A stretch of DNA of 64,000 bases from Euonymus europaeus (GCA_963580455.1 OY756972.1:15639001-15703000), one strand, 5' to 3'; shown: positions 23,237 through 34,940, counted from the first letter of the stretch. The notes: generated by a model from the sequence alone, not told the origin. Program-made: numbers and translations.

Positions 23237-24913
23237 TCAAGATGTTTTAGGAAAAAGCATCAAGAGTTTGTCAAGAATAGATTGGAGCCATGCAATAGTA
23301 TGAGATTTAGTAAATAAGTCCGCAAGCTGTGAGGTTGAAGAGAGAGGGAAGAGTGATAGTCCATGCAATAGTATGAGATTTAGTAGATAAGTCCGCAAGC
23401 TGTAAGATTGAAGAGAGAAGGGGAATAGTGATAGTCCGTCAGTGAAAAAGACGGCGCACAAAATGACGATCGAGCTCAATGTGTTTGGTGTGTTAATGAA
23501 AAATTGAGTTTTGAGCAATTTGGATAGCACTCTTGCTATCACAATGGAGAGAAGCAGCACCATAGCGATTGACACGATATTAGCTAAAAGCCATCTAAGC
23601 CATAGAATTTCCATGGTCGCATGAGCCAAGGCATGGTATTTTGCTTCAACGGCAGAGCGAGCACTAACAAACTGCTTTTTGCTCTTCCATTAAATTAGAG
23701 AATCTCCTAAAAGTACACAGAGACTCATAGTGGACTTACGGTCATTGAAATCACCAATTCAATCAGCATCAACATCAACATGAGCATAGGCTTGAAGCTC
23801 CCAAGTGGAGGTGGAAGAGAGAAAAATACTAAAAAAGTGTCCCACGGACATACCATAAGATACAAAGTAATGCTGCCTAATGAGTGATTCAAGGAGCACA
23901 AACATATTGACTAACAATATGAATTGCAAAGGCAATATCAAGGTGGGTGATAGTAAGGTAAACAAGACAACCAACCAACTCCTAATAAATAGTAGGATCA
24001 TCAAGACGAACACCATCTGGCTGAGGAAACTTGGCATTTAGCTCAAGAGGTGTAGGAGCCACTTTATCATCAGTGAGCTGAGCACGATAAATCAAGTCAG
24101 AGACATGCTTAGGCTGAGATAATAAATACAGAGAGGCAACTTCAATACCAAGAAAATACCGTAAGAGACCTATGTCCATATCAAATACAAGAAAGAGATC
24201 ACGTTTGACAGATTCAATATCAGGAAGATGAGAACCAGTAATGACCATATCATCAACGTAGAGAAAAGGCAGAACCATTCCTTGAGAAGAGAAATGCACA
24301 AATAAGGCAGAGTCACGAGGACTACAAGTGAAATCTAACTTGAGAACAACAGATTTAAAACAATCATACTAAGCACGAGGAGCCTATTTCCATCAATAAA
24401 GAGAAGGGTGCAAATGACACACTGAACCAAAAGGATGAGGTAAATCAGGAGGAGATCGCATATACACTTCCTCATAAATATACTCATTTAAGAATGCATT
24501 CTTGACATCTTGCTGCAATAGAGGCCAATGGCAAACTACAACAACAAAAACCAGTGTAAGAATAGTTGTCATCTTCTCAACTGGAGCAAATGTCTCCTCA
24601 TCATCAACACCATACTCTTGAGAAAATCTCTTCACTACCAAATGAGCTTTGTATCGTTCCAAAGAACCATCATAATTTGTTTTAAACTTATAGACCCATT
24701 TGCAGTCGATAACTGTTTACCTGCAAGCAGAGATACTAGATCCCAAGTACGAGTTGTACGAAGAGCATCTAATTCAGATTGCATAGCAAAAATCCAATTA
24801 GGATCATGACAAGCTTCCTTATAAAAACGAGGTACAAAGTGAGAGTCAAGAGAAATAAGAAAAGCATAGAGAGAAAGAGAATAATAAGTATTACAAAAAT
24901 CAAGTCTTATCAA
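23237..24913 (-). pseudogene. Copia reverse transcriptase and RNase H with tandem duplications
   Basis: RT text includes YKAHLVVKRFSQEYGVD, ETFAPVEKMTTI, QQDVKNAFLN and the catalytic YVDD in LPFLYVDDMVITG, followed by LLRYFLGIEVA. RNase H ends with QLADLFTKSHT at about 23280-23340. The frame is broken repeatedly. A 73-bp tandem duplication (units starting at 23290 and 23363) repeats the QLADLFTK segment, and a 137-bp tandem duplication (starting at 24805 and 24942) repeats the upstream linker. No intact polyprotein remains. Confidence 0.9.
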
Positions 24914-26255
24914 AGGACAACGAACACAAAGATGATATGGTCATGACAAGCTTCCTTATAAAAATGAGGTACAAAGTGAGAGTCAAGAGAAGTAAGAAAA
25001 GCATAGAGAGAAAGAGAATAATAAGTATTACAAAAATAAAGTCTTATCAAAGGATGACGAACACAAAGATGATATGGTCATTTAGGGGGAGCATAAGGCA
25101 CATAGGTAGGTTGAGATGCTTTAGAGTTGCTGGAATCTACAAGTGGAGGAGCAACTGTAGAAAGAGAAGTTGTAGTAGTGGATAAATTAGAAAGGTCAAC
25201 AGTTGGATGGTAGTCATCAATAATGTAATGCCCCGACTGAAAAGCCACTATTATTGGTTTCATCTTATGTCATCTATGTGGTTTACAATCAAATCATCAC
25301 AACCATATCAATCAAGTTCAAACCTATTCCATTCACAACTTGGACAACTCCTATCCAAACAAAAATCTGGCAGCACCTCCCCATAAATCAAAGAATGCTC
25401 ATCTGGATGCGCTTAACATATAACACAATAACCACATAGCAACCTAATACGGCCTCAGCCCTCAGGCCATCTATACTCATGCAATCCACAACCTAGGTAG
25501 GGTTTTAGGTCATCTATCAGCATGCAATCCTCATCAACAGTTAAGTCATCCAACACAACCATAAACTTATACATGCACACAATATCAAATAGAACATATA
25601 GCTCTCAACCCGGCCCAAGAATCCTAATCATGCAGCGCACCATCCTGACCATTCAAGTATTCACAATAATAAGTTGTCAAACAAGCATGTCATACCATAC
25701 ATATGAATATCAAAGTACGACTACCTAAATGAGAGAATTAAACTCTCTATATTCCTACTCACTTTCCCCAAATGGCCTACCATGTCACTAACGCTTCTGT
25801 AGATTTGTATCACTAGCAGCAGAACCGGTCTTACTTGTGGGGAGGAAAAGAAAATGAAAAGGTGAGTTGAAAGCCCAACAAAAAAAATGGATTAATAAAT
25901 AACAATAACCGACTATTGAAAGTAGGATTCCACGCATCAAGATGTTATCTATATCATGAACATAGACCAAGTATGACCACACCAAACCAAGTATCATGTC
26001 AATCCTCCATAGGTCGTCGTCGGTCATTCCTCCTGAATCCAACCACGTATCAATTTGTGAACACAGTCACCATTAATACTCACCCATGAAGAATGAACCC
26101 TATCCACACAAGATTTAGGTTTGATTAGAATCTTCCTCTCTGGATCTACGTGTATTGCCTCACATGGAAATTACTTGGTAGAAATCCAGCCTAGACTTTG
26201 CCTACCATCATTCCATATGACATCAAACAATCTAAGGGATTACAAGTCCATACCA

Positions 26256-26589
26256 TGTAACAGCCCGCATTTCCACTTATGTCACACTTTGTCCGCTTTA
26301 GGCCCTTCTACGTATCCGCACAACTTTGTATTCCCAGGAAGTCACCCCATCCCAATATTGCTCTCACAGAAGCACGCTTAATTTTAGAATTCTCAAGGGA
26401 TATGATACCACTTCTCCAAGGAAAATCGGTTGTAACATGTTAAGAAATTTGGCCTACTATATTCTACACTTAACTCTTATTCCCAAGCAATATGGGACAC
26501 ATGAATTTACCTCCCCTGCACTGTCTAGTCTACTAAGCCTTGGAACACAACCCAAGTCCAGACCTAAGACACTGATATAGGGTATCACA
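26256..26589 (-). mobile_element. Cassandra-like LTR carrying a 5S rRNA-derived segment
   Basis: On the minus strand it opens TGTGATACCC and ends GGGCTGTTACA, 334 bp. The + strand at about 26328-26420 matches the reverse complement of plant 5S rRNA over its 3' half: words ttcccaggaagtcacccca, attgctctcacagaagcacgcttaa, and a diverged ttctcaagggat. Cassandra elements are terminal-repeat retrotransposons in miniature whose LTRs contain 5S-like sequence with Pol III promoter boxes. No second full LTR or internal domain is present, so this is a solo or rearranged LTR. It lies within the solo LTR at 25224-27824. I did not find a clean 5-bp target duplication. Confidence 0.75.
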
Positions 26590-26960
26590 CCCTATGCATC
26601 TAAAATGCATGTCAACATGATATGCAATAATTTATACAACCAACCTACATATATATGCTACTACATAATGCATTCACTCTTATTCCCAAGCAATGTGGGA
26701 CACAAGAATTTACCTCCCCTGCACAATCCAGTCTATTGGGCCTTGGGACACAACCCAAGTCCAGCCTTAAGGCACTAATACAGGGTATCACATTGACCCC
26801 CTACACTGTCCAGTCTACTAAGCCTTGGAACACAGTCTAAGTCTAGATCTAAGACACTGATACAGGGTATCACACCCCATGCATCTAAAATGCATGTCAA
26901 CATGATATGCAATAATATATATAATCAACCTACATATATATGCTACTACATAATGCATGC
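26590..26960. repeat. Rearranged partial copies of the Cassandra-like LTR end
   Basis: The tail of the 334-bp unit (cctcccctgca.. to gggtatcaca) recurs at about 26690-26791 and 26800-26870. The host-LTR stretch gcatctaaaatgcatgtcaa occurs at 26597 and again at 26882, about 285 bp apart. Unequal exchange or template switching after insertion would explain two host copies interleaved with three insert ends. Confidence 0.75.
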
Positions 26961-27983
26961 TCGCGAATAAACCTTGCTTAATAAATGATCGAACACGTAT
27001 CAAGGGTATGCAATTCCACATTCAACAATATCCAAGAATCACATTCAAGGACTTGTTCTTCTTTAGGAACAATTAAGGCAAGAATGTGAAATGAACAACC
27101 AATGAGGAAAATAAACCGCTTTTTAGGGAAAATGAACGATAAACATGAACAAAAATGGGTAAAAAAAATCTTCTACCTCATTATTTAAGCAATCCAAAAT
27201 CAATAACCCAACTCTACGATTTCCGACTTTTCTCAAGCTATCAATATGACAAACCTATACTCATTTTATCTCACTCATAATACCAATTTCACATAACAAC
27301 CTCATTTATCTCAAGAAATTAAAAAACTTACCTTTCTCTCTCTAGAAAATCCCCAATATTGGTTCCAAGCCTTCAAGCTTGAAAACCCTCTAATCCAAAA
27401 ACAAATCTAACAAACACCATAACAAATAAGTATATCTCAACCTATTTAGTCACTATTTGCACAAAAATTCGTGATTCAAACCCTAACCTAGAAAATCCAT
27501 GAAAACCTAGTCTGAAAAATCATAGTTTATTATCTTAGATCTTGAAAAGGCTTCCTTGTTCTTGATTTAAGCTTCTTATATCTTTCGATCCTTAACAAAT
27601 CTTCAAGAAATCTCTCATTCTCTCTCTACTTCTCTCTTTTTCTCCTTCTCGGCTAAAACTCAGAAAACTCTCATTTCATTCTGGTTTTTTGCACTTTAAA
27701 TTGCATAAATCATTATTCCTGCCCAGACTTGCACCCAGGCATGCCTAACTTCTAAAATCCATGAAAAACACTATTTTCTCACTTTTTATGTCCCAATTGT
27801 CCATATTTGGGACCAGGTATTATAAATAGGAACAGACAAAGGAAAAGGATCTAAAGAGACAAGGTTTGAGGTAGATGTAGGAATACGAGAGGGAATTTTA
27901 AAATAGGGCAACTATTTGAGAAAAACAACATGCCTAGAAACATTCAATTTTTGGGAAACAGGATCATAACAGTGATAGCCTTT

Positions 27984-28442
27984 CTAGTTGAGACCATGCC
28001 CTAAGAAGACACACAAGGTAATACGAGGATTGGGTTTGTTGTGAGTGTGTTTAGGAAGGAGGACAAAATAAGCTGAACCAAAAACACAAATAATTGGGGG
28101 AAGTGCCAAAAAGTGTCTCGTAAGGACACTTGTGAGAAAGAACAGGAACAAACATATGATTGAAAAGGTAGACAGCTGTAAGAATGGCTTCTCTCCAAAA
28201 CTATGTAGGAACAGAAGAAGAGAAGTTAAGGGACCAAGCAATGTCAAGAATGGGATGCTTGTGTTTAGCAACACCATTCTGTTGAGAAGTACTTGAACAT
28301 AAAACTTACAAGTATTCCCACAAGCATCTAGAGAATCTGATAATGCATGAAGAACATATTCACCACCAATAGGCACGTTGAAACATTGTCCGCACTGCTG
28401 TTTTATTAAGAGGTCTATGAGACAATATCTTACCCATAACAC
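27984..28442 (-). pseudogene. Copia integrase core fragment, 5'-truncated
   Basis: The fragment starts just before GGEYVLHALSD, the segment carrying the second catalytic Asp region (DNGGEY in intact copies). A frame change before NRMVLLNTSI follows, where the family has NGVAERKHR. The tail reads KPFLQLSTFSI, CVFGSAYFVLLPKHTHNKPNPR and LCVFLGHG, which is the conserved end of the core. Nothing upstream of 28442 continues the domain. Confidence 0.85.
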
Positions 28443-28640
28443 TATTAGGATAATCCTTCAATTCTCTTGAATCGCTTTCTATTCCTGTACAACAAGTTCT
28501 CCTTCTTCAGATGTGAGAGAAAAGTTAGTCATGGAAGAACCACGGCATCCATTGGACGGTTAAAAAAGATTCATAATCAGCACGAAAAATTCTTTCCAAT
28601 GAGACCCATGATTGATATGTTTAAATGTTTATTCGTCAAA
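28443..28640. other. Spacer beside truncated copia
   Basis: Short stretch with no recognised feature between the broken copia end and the GAGGATTT repeat block. Confidence 0.4.
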
Positions 28641-29580
28641 TCCTCTGAATGAACTCAGAGGATTTCTTAAACTTATCTAGAATTCAGAAGATTTCTTAAA
28701 ACTCACCAAAACCAATCAAAATAATTTTCAAAATTAAGCAAAAAAATTCAGATGATTTCATAAAAATATATCAAAAAAATAAAGAATTTTGTGAAAATCA
28801 AACAAAAAGCAACCAAAAATTCAGAGGATTTCACAAACTTTTCTCAAATTTAGAGGATTTCACAAAATTTACCAAAATAAATCAGAGAAATTTTTGAAAT
28901 TAAACAAAAAATTAGAGGATTTCATAAAATATATACTAAAAATTATAAGAATTTTTGAAAATCAAACAAAAACAACCCGAAACTCTATACCCTAAATCTC
29001 AAAATACTAAATACTAAATCTTAATCTCTTAAATTCCAAAATCCTAAACTATAAACACTAAAATCTAATCTTCTAAACCCTAGACTTTTAAACTTTAAAC
29101 CTTACAACCAGAAACCCTCTAAATTTCCGAGAAATCCTCTGAATGTTAACAATTCTAGTTTTAATTTTGAACAAAAAATCTTATAAATAATTAAGAAGAA
29201 TTTACAAAAATAAGAAGAAAATCATAAAACTTTATTACCTTAAATCCTAAACCCCAAAATCCTAAACCCCAAAATCCTAAATAATAAATTATAATCTCCT
29301 AAACTCTAAACACTAAACTCTAATATCTTAAACCTCAAAATCCTAAATTTTATACCCTATTACCAGAAATCCTCTAAATTTTCTATAAAAAATTAGAGGA
29401 TTCATCAAAATTAAACAAAAAAAAATCAAAATTTTAGATGATCAGAGGATTTCTCAAACTTGTCAAGAATTCAGAGGATTTTACAAAACTCACCAAAACA
29501 ATTCATAAGAGTTTTTGAAATTACGAAGAAAAAAAAATCAGAGGATTTCTTTCCCAGAATTCAGAGAATTTTTGCAAAAG
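28640..29580. repeat. Block of dispersed GAGGATTT words with telomere-like core
   Basis: The word (c/t)agaggattt occurs at least eight times (28658, 28812, 28852, 28913, 29395 variant, 29442, 29471, 29540), with variants cagaagattt and cagatgattt. It begins with a palindrome, aaatcctctgaatgaactcagaggattt, at about 28637. Between the two clusters (about 28980-29370) lie many imperfect ccctaaa/cctaaacc words resembling degenerate plant telomere repeats. Clustered short words in opposite orientations are typical of subterminal repeats of CACTA DNA transposons, but no CACTA terminus was seen. Confidence 0.6.
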
Positions 29581-30855
29581 TCACCAAAACGGCTATAAAT
29601 TATTTTGGTATTTGGTTTTGTTTGAAATATGAATTGAATTTTATTATGATATTATTCTCGTAAGTTATTTTCTTTGGTTATTAGTGAACAATGTAATAAA
29701 ATATTAACATTTGTATTGGATAACGTTTTGTTGATACACAAGTGTTTCATTGTTGATTTCGATAATATAGTGATTCGCAGATTTTAATGCATATACGCAA
29801 GTTACTAAGTCAAATAAATTTTGTGCATGTGACTGTACTTGATTTTCTAGAAAGAAAAAAAATTGATTGATCGACTCTTCACTTTGATTCATCAAAAGTG
29901 AAAATATTAGTTTATCTTTAAAAATATATAGATAAAAGACATGATTTTCACCCGACTTTCTGGGATTGTATTTAGATTTATTTTATTATAATAATTATTT
30001 TCTAAATAAAGAGCAATCATAGACTAATAAAAATAAGGATACGTTTAAATGAGGGCAGAGTAAAATTGTCATTAATTGAGGTTAAAATTTAAATTTTTCT
30101 TTATTGAGCTAAGTTTCAAATAATTGGCGATGTATTGGGCAACAAACTTTTTAAAAAGACTAAATGAAATATAAAGTCCATATAAAGGACTTATCACCAA
30201 ATAATCCTATTAAGTTTTATCTAGGACTAATTTGTATACTTTTAATAAAGTCCTTAATAGTTTGTAAGACTTGCATCAAGAATTTATTGGTAATTAAATC
30301 TATTTAGTTTGCGTCAAGCTATGAATTCTAAATTTTGTAAACTATAGCAATAGCATGCTCTGATTTAGCAAATTAATGGTTACATAATTTTTGACAGTTT
30401 TCTCTATGTACATTGTCGCAGCACCGAACATTTGGGTCAAGATTAAACATATTAGTCCACTAAATATTGTTTTTATTTTTATTTTTGAATTTTTGGATAA
30501 GAGAATGGGGGTGGGGTTCAAACTCGAGATTCAATATTATATACAAAGTAACTCTCCAACTGACTTACTTGAGATTTGTCCCCTAAATATTGTTAGAAAT
30601 AAAAGAGAAATAACATTTGAATTACTATTTTATCATCAATAAATGCATATTTAGTCTAGAGCACGCCCTCTCATAGTGGATCTAATACTTTCTAATGACC
30701 TAAACCAAACTAGTATAAGTCTTTATTTCCTTATTTATCTTTTATTATCTATTTAGTTTATTGTAAAATCTATCACAAAATAAGATAAAGAGATGTCATT
30801 GTCTGTTTCAAGTTTGGGCCAAGTTTGGTCCAGCTTCAAAAACTGAGAAGGCCTT
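29580..30855. other. AT-rich anonymous region
   Basis: No ORF with plausible composition, no splice-consistent gene and no clear terminal repeats were found. Confidence 0.45.
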
Positions 30856-30856
30856 T

Positions 30857-32662
30857 GGTTTGAAAAATATTTTCTATTTTTATTTTTTGAAAACTATTTT
30901 CAATGTATAGAAAATGCTTTTAATTAAAAAAATAAATTATTTTCTAAAAATAGAAACAAAAAATTATGTTTAGTTTGTTTGAACACACATTATCACATTC
31001 TAAATAATTTGTTAAGCAAATATGCATAGTAATGTGAGAAATAAGAAGTAAATGCTACATAATATTTTAAAACAATACATTAACTTTAAAAACATTCATA
31101 ATGCAAATTATCCATAAAATTACATTTTGTTTCTAATCATCCATAATATGCTCTCACACCTTTTTAGGAGCATTGGCTTGGTTCGTGTCTGGATCCTTTG
31201 TAACCCCGTGTGAGAAAGCAATACACAAAACAATTCATACCTCATTCGTAAGTGGTTGTACTTTCCCTTTAGTTTATCAACTTCATAATCTTTCCCAACA
31301 GCGATTATCACCTTTGGTTATTTGAATATTACAGTATTTACAACAAAAATAAACAAGAGATTTTGAGGAATCATGCAAAACAGGGGAAAGCTGCCTTCAA
31401 TTGTATTACAAAGTAATCATGTAAGGCTCAAAGATTAGCAGAGACATGGCAACTCATGCATGAAAGCTGGGTAATGGGAAACAGAAGATAAGGACTAAGT
31501 AGTTTTCATAGCTATACTTTATTTCTTTAATCATTCTAAAAGACCCAAATCAATGATATGATGCAACACTCAACAGTAAGCCACACAGACAGGCATGGTC
31601 CACGCGAATTGGAAATCACTTTCCTCCCAAACTAACTCTCTTTGTATATTGATCAAAAAAAAAAACTCTTTGTATCAAGAAATCCTGTTTTTTATAGGAC
31701 TCAACTCAAGCAGCTGATGTACATGGGTTACCTACTACCTTTTCTATTTAAGCCTTCCAATTGCATGAGTTAACCCAACCACTCACCTAGTTTAAAAAAA
31801 TCATGGATTGAACATTATGAGACATCACAAAGAATTAGGAAAAGAAGGACAAAAGGCTCATGAAGCCAAGAGAAACAATACCACAAGATAATAGGCACCC
31901 TACACCTGGCCTAAAAATGACTGACCAAAAACGCAATCAAGGAAAAAACCCCCTAAAAAAGGGCAGAGGCCACAGGTCACCAAATCCAAAAAATCCAGCA
32001 CAAGGAGCAAATCAGAAACAAAACTCACCCACTAACGATGCACCAAGGCAAAGCAAAACCAGCGAAGCAGCATAAATTACCTCAGTCCCATTAACAGCAA
32101 CTTCTAAACTTAAAGCGACATCTAAAACACAGGAGGTGTGTACAAAGGTCAAGCCAACCCAGCGAAATGGAGAAACATAAGGAGATCGATATTGCCAAAG
32201 CGAACCACCAACAAAAACATGTTCAGAATTTCCTTCAATAAGAGGCAGCCAGCAAAGAGGAATAAATCACAAAATGGAATCTCTACATGCCAAATCTACT
32301 TGGATATATATGACAAATCTACTCGTACAAGCACTACAAACACGCGAGACATGAGATCTTACCTAGGAGAGAATCGAGGAATGGACAAAGTGTTTGAGGC
32401 AACCGTGAGTAGCACAGCAGACTGCAGCGGAGAGAAAGAGGTTTTCTTCTTTTTTTTTATAATAAATACGGTCTTTCAAAAAAAATTGACGAAACAGACG
32501 ACCATGTGTTTTCACGTTCTCTGAAAATGCTTTTGGACGTTTTTCATATTTTCAAAAAATGAGGGTTTGTTTTCTAAAACTTGAAAATGAAAATAATAAA
32601 CCAAACACAATTTATATATTTCAGAAAATGAAAACAGAAAATGCTCAAACCAAACAACCGTC
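30857..32662. mobile_element. Non-autonomous PIF/Harbinger derivative with Myb/SANT fragment
   Basis: The left end (GGCCTTTGGTTTGAAAAAT) and the inverted right end (GGTTGTTTGGTTTGAGCAT) share a TTTGGTTTGA core, followed on both sides by A/T-rich text with GAAAA words. Similar ends occur near 52540. Inside, on the minus strand, is a fragment of the Myb/SANT-like ORF1 found with plant PIF/Harbinger transposases (see next entry). No transposase is present. No clear TTA target duplication was found, so the exact limits may be off by several bases. Confidence 0.6.
31125..31315 (-). pseudogene. Myb/SANT-like DNA-binding fragment (PIF ORF1)
   Basis: The minus strand reads VDKLKGKYNHLRMRY and LLSHTG, then in the next frame GVTKDPDTNQANAPKKV, a stop where Trp is expected, and EHIMDD. 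This pattern (K.KYN.LR..Y..F..LL.HTG...D..TN...A..EVW) is the Myb/SANT-like domain of plant PIF/Harbinger ORF1 proteins and of their domesticated host relatives. A frameshift and a Trp-to-stop change make it dead. The first helix and the C-terminal part are missing. Confidence 0.75.
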
Positions 32663-33030
32663 ATATTGTTGTCTGTCAACTCGAGAAGTACAGAAACCAC
32701 ATGAACAATGTCGACATTGATCATCCACATAAATTTACAAGAAATGACCAACATTACTCCAAACCATCAGCAGCTAAACATTCTTTTGCCGATAAGCCTT
32801 CTTTACAAGCGATAGTTGCTTAAGTCATGCCCTTGGAGGAATGGTGAATGCCAACTCCCAGGGTCAAAATAAGAGGGAGAAAAGGAGTGCAATGCCACCG
32901 TACAGGTGAACAATATAGAGGTCGTAGCTTCAACCACTTTAATGGGAAATAGATCATCTTCTCTTTTCCGTCTACTAGAGCCAGTCAGACACCTTCCAAA
33001 TTCAATTGCCTAAAGAAATACAAGCGTATC
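32663..33030. other. Spacer, no feature seen
   Basis: Short ORFs here have no recognisable similarity. The interval precedes the microsatellite-rich stretch and lies downstream of the SET gene. Confidence 0.4.
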
Positions 33031-33702
33031 TACCTGCAAAACTGTGTATATATATAAATGTGCATACAAAACTGTGCATATACATCTCCGTGTGTGTATA
33101 TATATAGGGAAATTCTCATGAGGTCTTAAAATGAGGTCCTAACTCTAGGGGTCCAAAATAATTTTTTTAAATCTGAAAAAACTGTAGTATTTTGATCAGT
33201 TTTACGAATCCAACGGTACATTTTTTTTTCGAAACAAAAATCAAATTCGACATGAAAAAGACAAGGTAATTTTAGACCGTTTGATATAAACTCAACATTC
33301 GATGTGAGCGTTTATCTGTTACTTAGAACTATTTGTGTATATATAACTGTTGCTGTCTATATATAGACAAACATATATACACTCACTGACTGTGCATACA
33401 TGTATGGATATTAATATAAAAACATGTATACAAGTATACGAAATGCTCACTTAAGGACGTCCGTATGTGAGCATTTACGAGCCTTTCATTTGCTCCCACA
33501 CCAAAAAGTCTTTTCCCTGTGGGCCCCACAAATTTGAAATCTTAGAAAAATTGGACGCCCATAACTTAAAAAACTCACGGGCGTCCGAATATAAACACTT
33601 CCCTACAACTGTGCATACATGTATGGATAATGTAATTACTTATATATAATTGTTCCTTATAACTGTGCATACATGTGCGCCTCTATATAAACACATGTCT
33701 AG

Positions 33703-33736
<34 letters not shown>

Positions 33737-33780
33737 GTTTCTTATAACTGTGCATACATCTTTAAATAATATAATTACTT
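33030..33780. repeat. Degenerate tandem repeats around gtgcatacat words, plus (AT)n
   Basis: The phrase aactgtgcatacat recurs near 33065 (variant), 33388, 33607, 33661 and 33746. Each is often followed by gtatggata and a ta-rich spacer, and an (AT)n run lies at 33705-33732. Inside is an inverted pair, aatgctcac (33442) and gtgagcatt (33466), plus ggacgtccg (33456) against cgggcgtccg (33579). That suggests a small hairpin-forming transposon at about 33440-33605. Confidence 0.6.
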
Positions 33781-33864
33781 TTAAAAACTAAATATTGAAG
33801 GGCGAATTCCGAAATTATTTTAAGTGCATTGCAATTTAACTATTAACCAAACACATACAATTAC

Positions 33865-34285
33865 TTTGAGTCAGTTTGTTTCACAACTGCATTTCACAAC
33901 TTCAAGCTATCAAAAATATTGTGCTTAAAGCTATGAAAAATATTATACAAAAAGCTATGAAGCCCACAACTTTAAGCGGTATAAAATGTTATAAGGTGTT
34001 TGTTTCATTTTTCTGTTAAATTAACATTTTAGATAAAATTACAAAAAAATGTATTATAATAAAAAGTAATTGAAAACTTTTAAGATATAGAGGGATAATT
34101 ACGTAATGTAGTTGTAAAATATTGTGGGTCCTACAACTTTAAGCTCTGAAAAGCTATGGGATGACAACATTTCATTTTACACAGCCCACAGTTTTAAGCT
34201 GTCAACAAAATGTGTCGTTTGATTCACACAACATTTTATGCGAATCACACAACTTTAAACTATACGAAATGTGAAACAAACGCAG
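33865..34285. mobile_element. MITE-like element with inverted ends
   Basis: The left end (GAGTCAGTTTGTTTCACA) is the inverted partner of the right end (TGTGAAACAAACGCAGC), giving a GTTTGTTTCACA core. The interior repeats aactttaagct-like words in both orientations. The flanks read ctttg on both sides, a possible short target duplication. There is no coding capacity. The superfamily is uncertain, with hAT or PIF both possible. Confidence 0.6.
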
Positions 34286-34289
34286 CCTT

Positions 34290-34940
34290 TGTAATTGCAT
34301 TACATTAATTATAAACCAAGATTACAGCAGAATATATAAAATTAGGAAAAGTGCAGCAATGAACACATATCGAGCTTAGTCTTACCCCAGTTTAAAGTTA
34401 ACATGATGCTAACTCAATATCACCACTTCAAATTTCAATGTTTCACCAAAACTATAATATCACCATGCCTAAGGAACACATCAAATTCAGAATGATGACA
34501 CAAGACAGGTGTTGACCTATTGTTTTAGCCACTTCTTGAACTCTTCATCAAAATTCATTTATTATGGTCCTAGACTAAGATTAATCTATTTGTTATCCAG
34601 TAGTTCTTTTACAGTTTTTTGTCATTAACAATGGCCCTTTCCACATAAAATATATACTGTTTACTAAGCTTAATATATCACCTCCTAGAAAATACATAAA
34701 TAATCCATCATGAACAAAAAAAATTCATCCAACTGACCTGACTCATGATATCCCACAGGAACTAGAACCAAAGTACTGCACATTTTGCAAGTTTGCCAAA
34801 AGTGAAAGGCACTACCTACAAAAAGTTTATAATACTTAGTAAATCCACTGAACAAATAAAATATGCTATGTGCATCCACGTGTGAATGAATAAGTGTGAA
34901 CATGCATACATATATTTTGTGCAGAGAGAGAGAGAGATGT
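34290..34940. other. 3' flank of the SET-domain gene
   Basis: AT-rich sequence with a short (AG)n run at about 34923-34937, twenty bases or fewer beyond the stop codon. It probably contains the 3' UTR of the minus-strand gene. No other feature was identified. Confidence 0.45.

Larger units (their letters stand above)
25224..27824 (-). mobile_element. Solo LTR in the copia element, TSD AATAA/AATAG
   Basis: The 2601-bp unit opens TGTAATGCCCCGACTG and closes GGTATTATA, where the last bases correspond to an ancestral TTACA with one change. It is flanked by AATAA (25219-25223) and AATAG (27825-27829). Its interior matches other members of the same LTR family: ggcagcacctcccc near 25370, caccagaagcg-type border words, and a gaggtag stretch (rc) near 27170. 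It sits in the linker between copia integrase and RT. It is enlarged by the Cassandra-like insertion described separately. Orientation is relative to the copy at 11191. Confidence 0.87.
22990..28442 (-). mobile_element. Truncated Ty1/copia element split by a solo LTR
   Basis: On the minus strand it runs from an integrase remnant (28442-27984) through reverse transcriptase (24913-23982) and RNase H (about 23990-23237) to a polypurine tract (about 23225-23240) and a 3' LTR whose first base is near 23224. The 5' LTR, gag, protease and the start of integrase are absent, so the element is 5'-truncated at about 28442. A 2.6-kb solo LTR at 25224-27824 interrupts it. The 3' LTR inner end was not determined. 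It lies tail to tail with the kelch gene, within 500 bp of its stop codon. Confidence 0.85.

Noticed and set aside
26300..26430. Functional 5S rRNA gene
   Set aside because: Only the 3' half is recognisable and it is diverged. It sits inside a unit with LTR-type ends, so it is a retroelement-borne 5S relic rather than a 5S gene.
28980..29370. True interstitial telomere array
   Set aside because: The cctaaa words are too irregular in spacing and sequence to call an array. Kept only as part of the repeat-block finding.
31860..32524. Two + strand ORFs (71 and 128 codons) as host genes
   Set aside because: Low-complexity Lys/Asn/Pro-rich text with no recognised domain, inside a PIF-derived element and without splice support.
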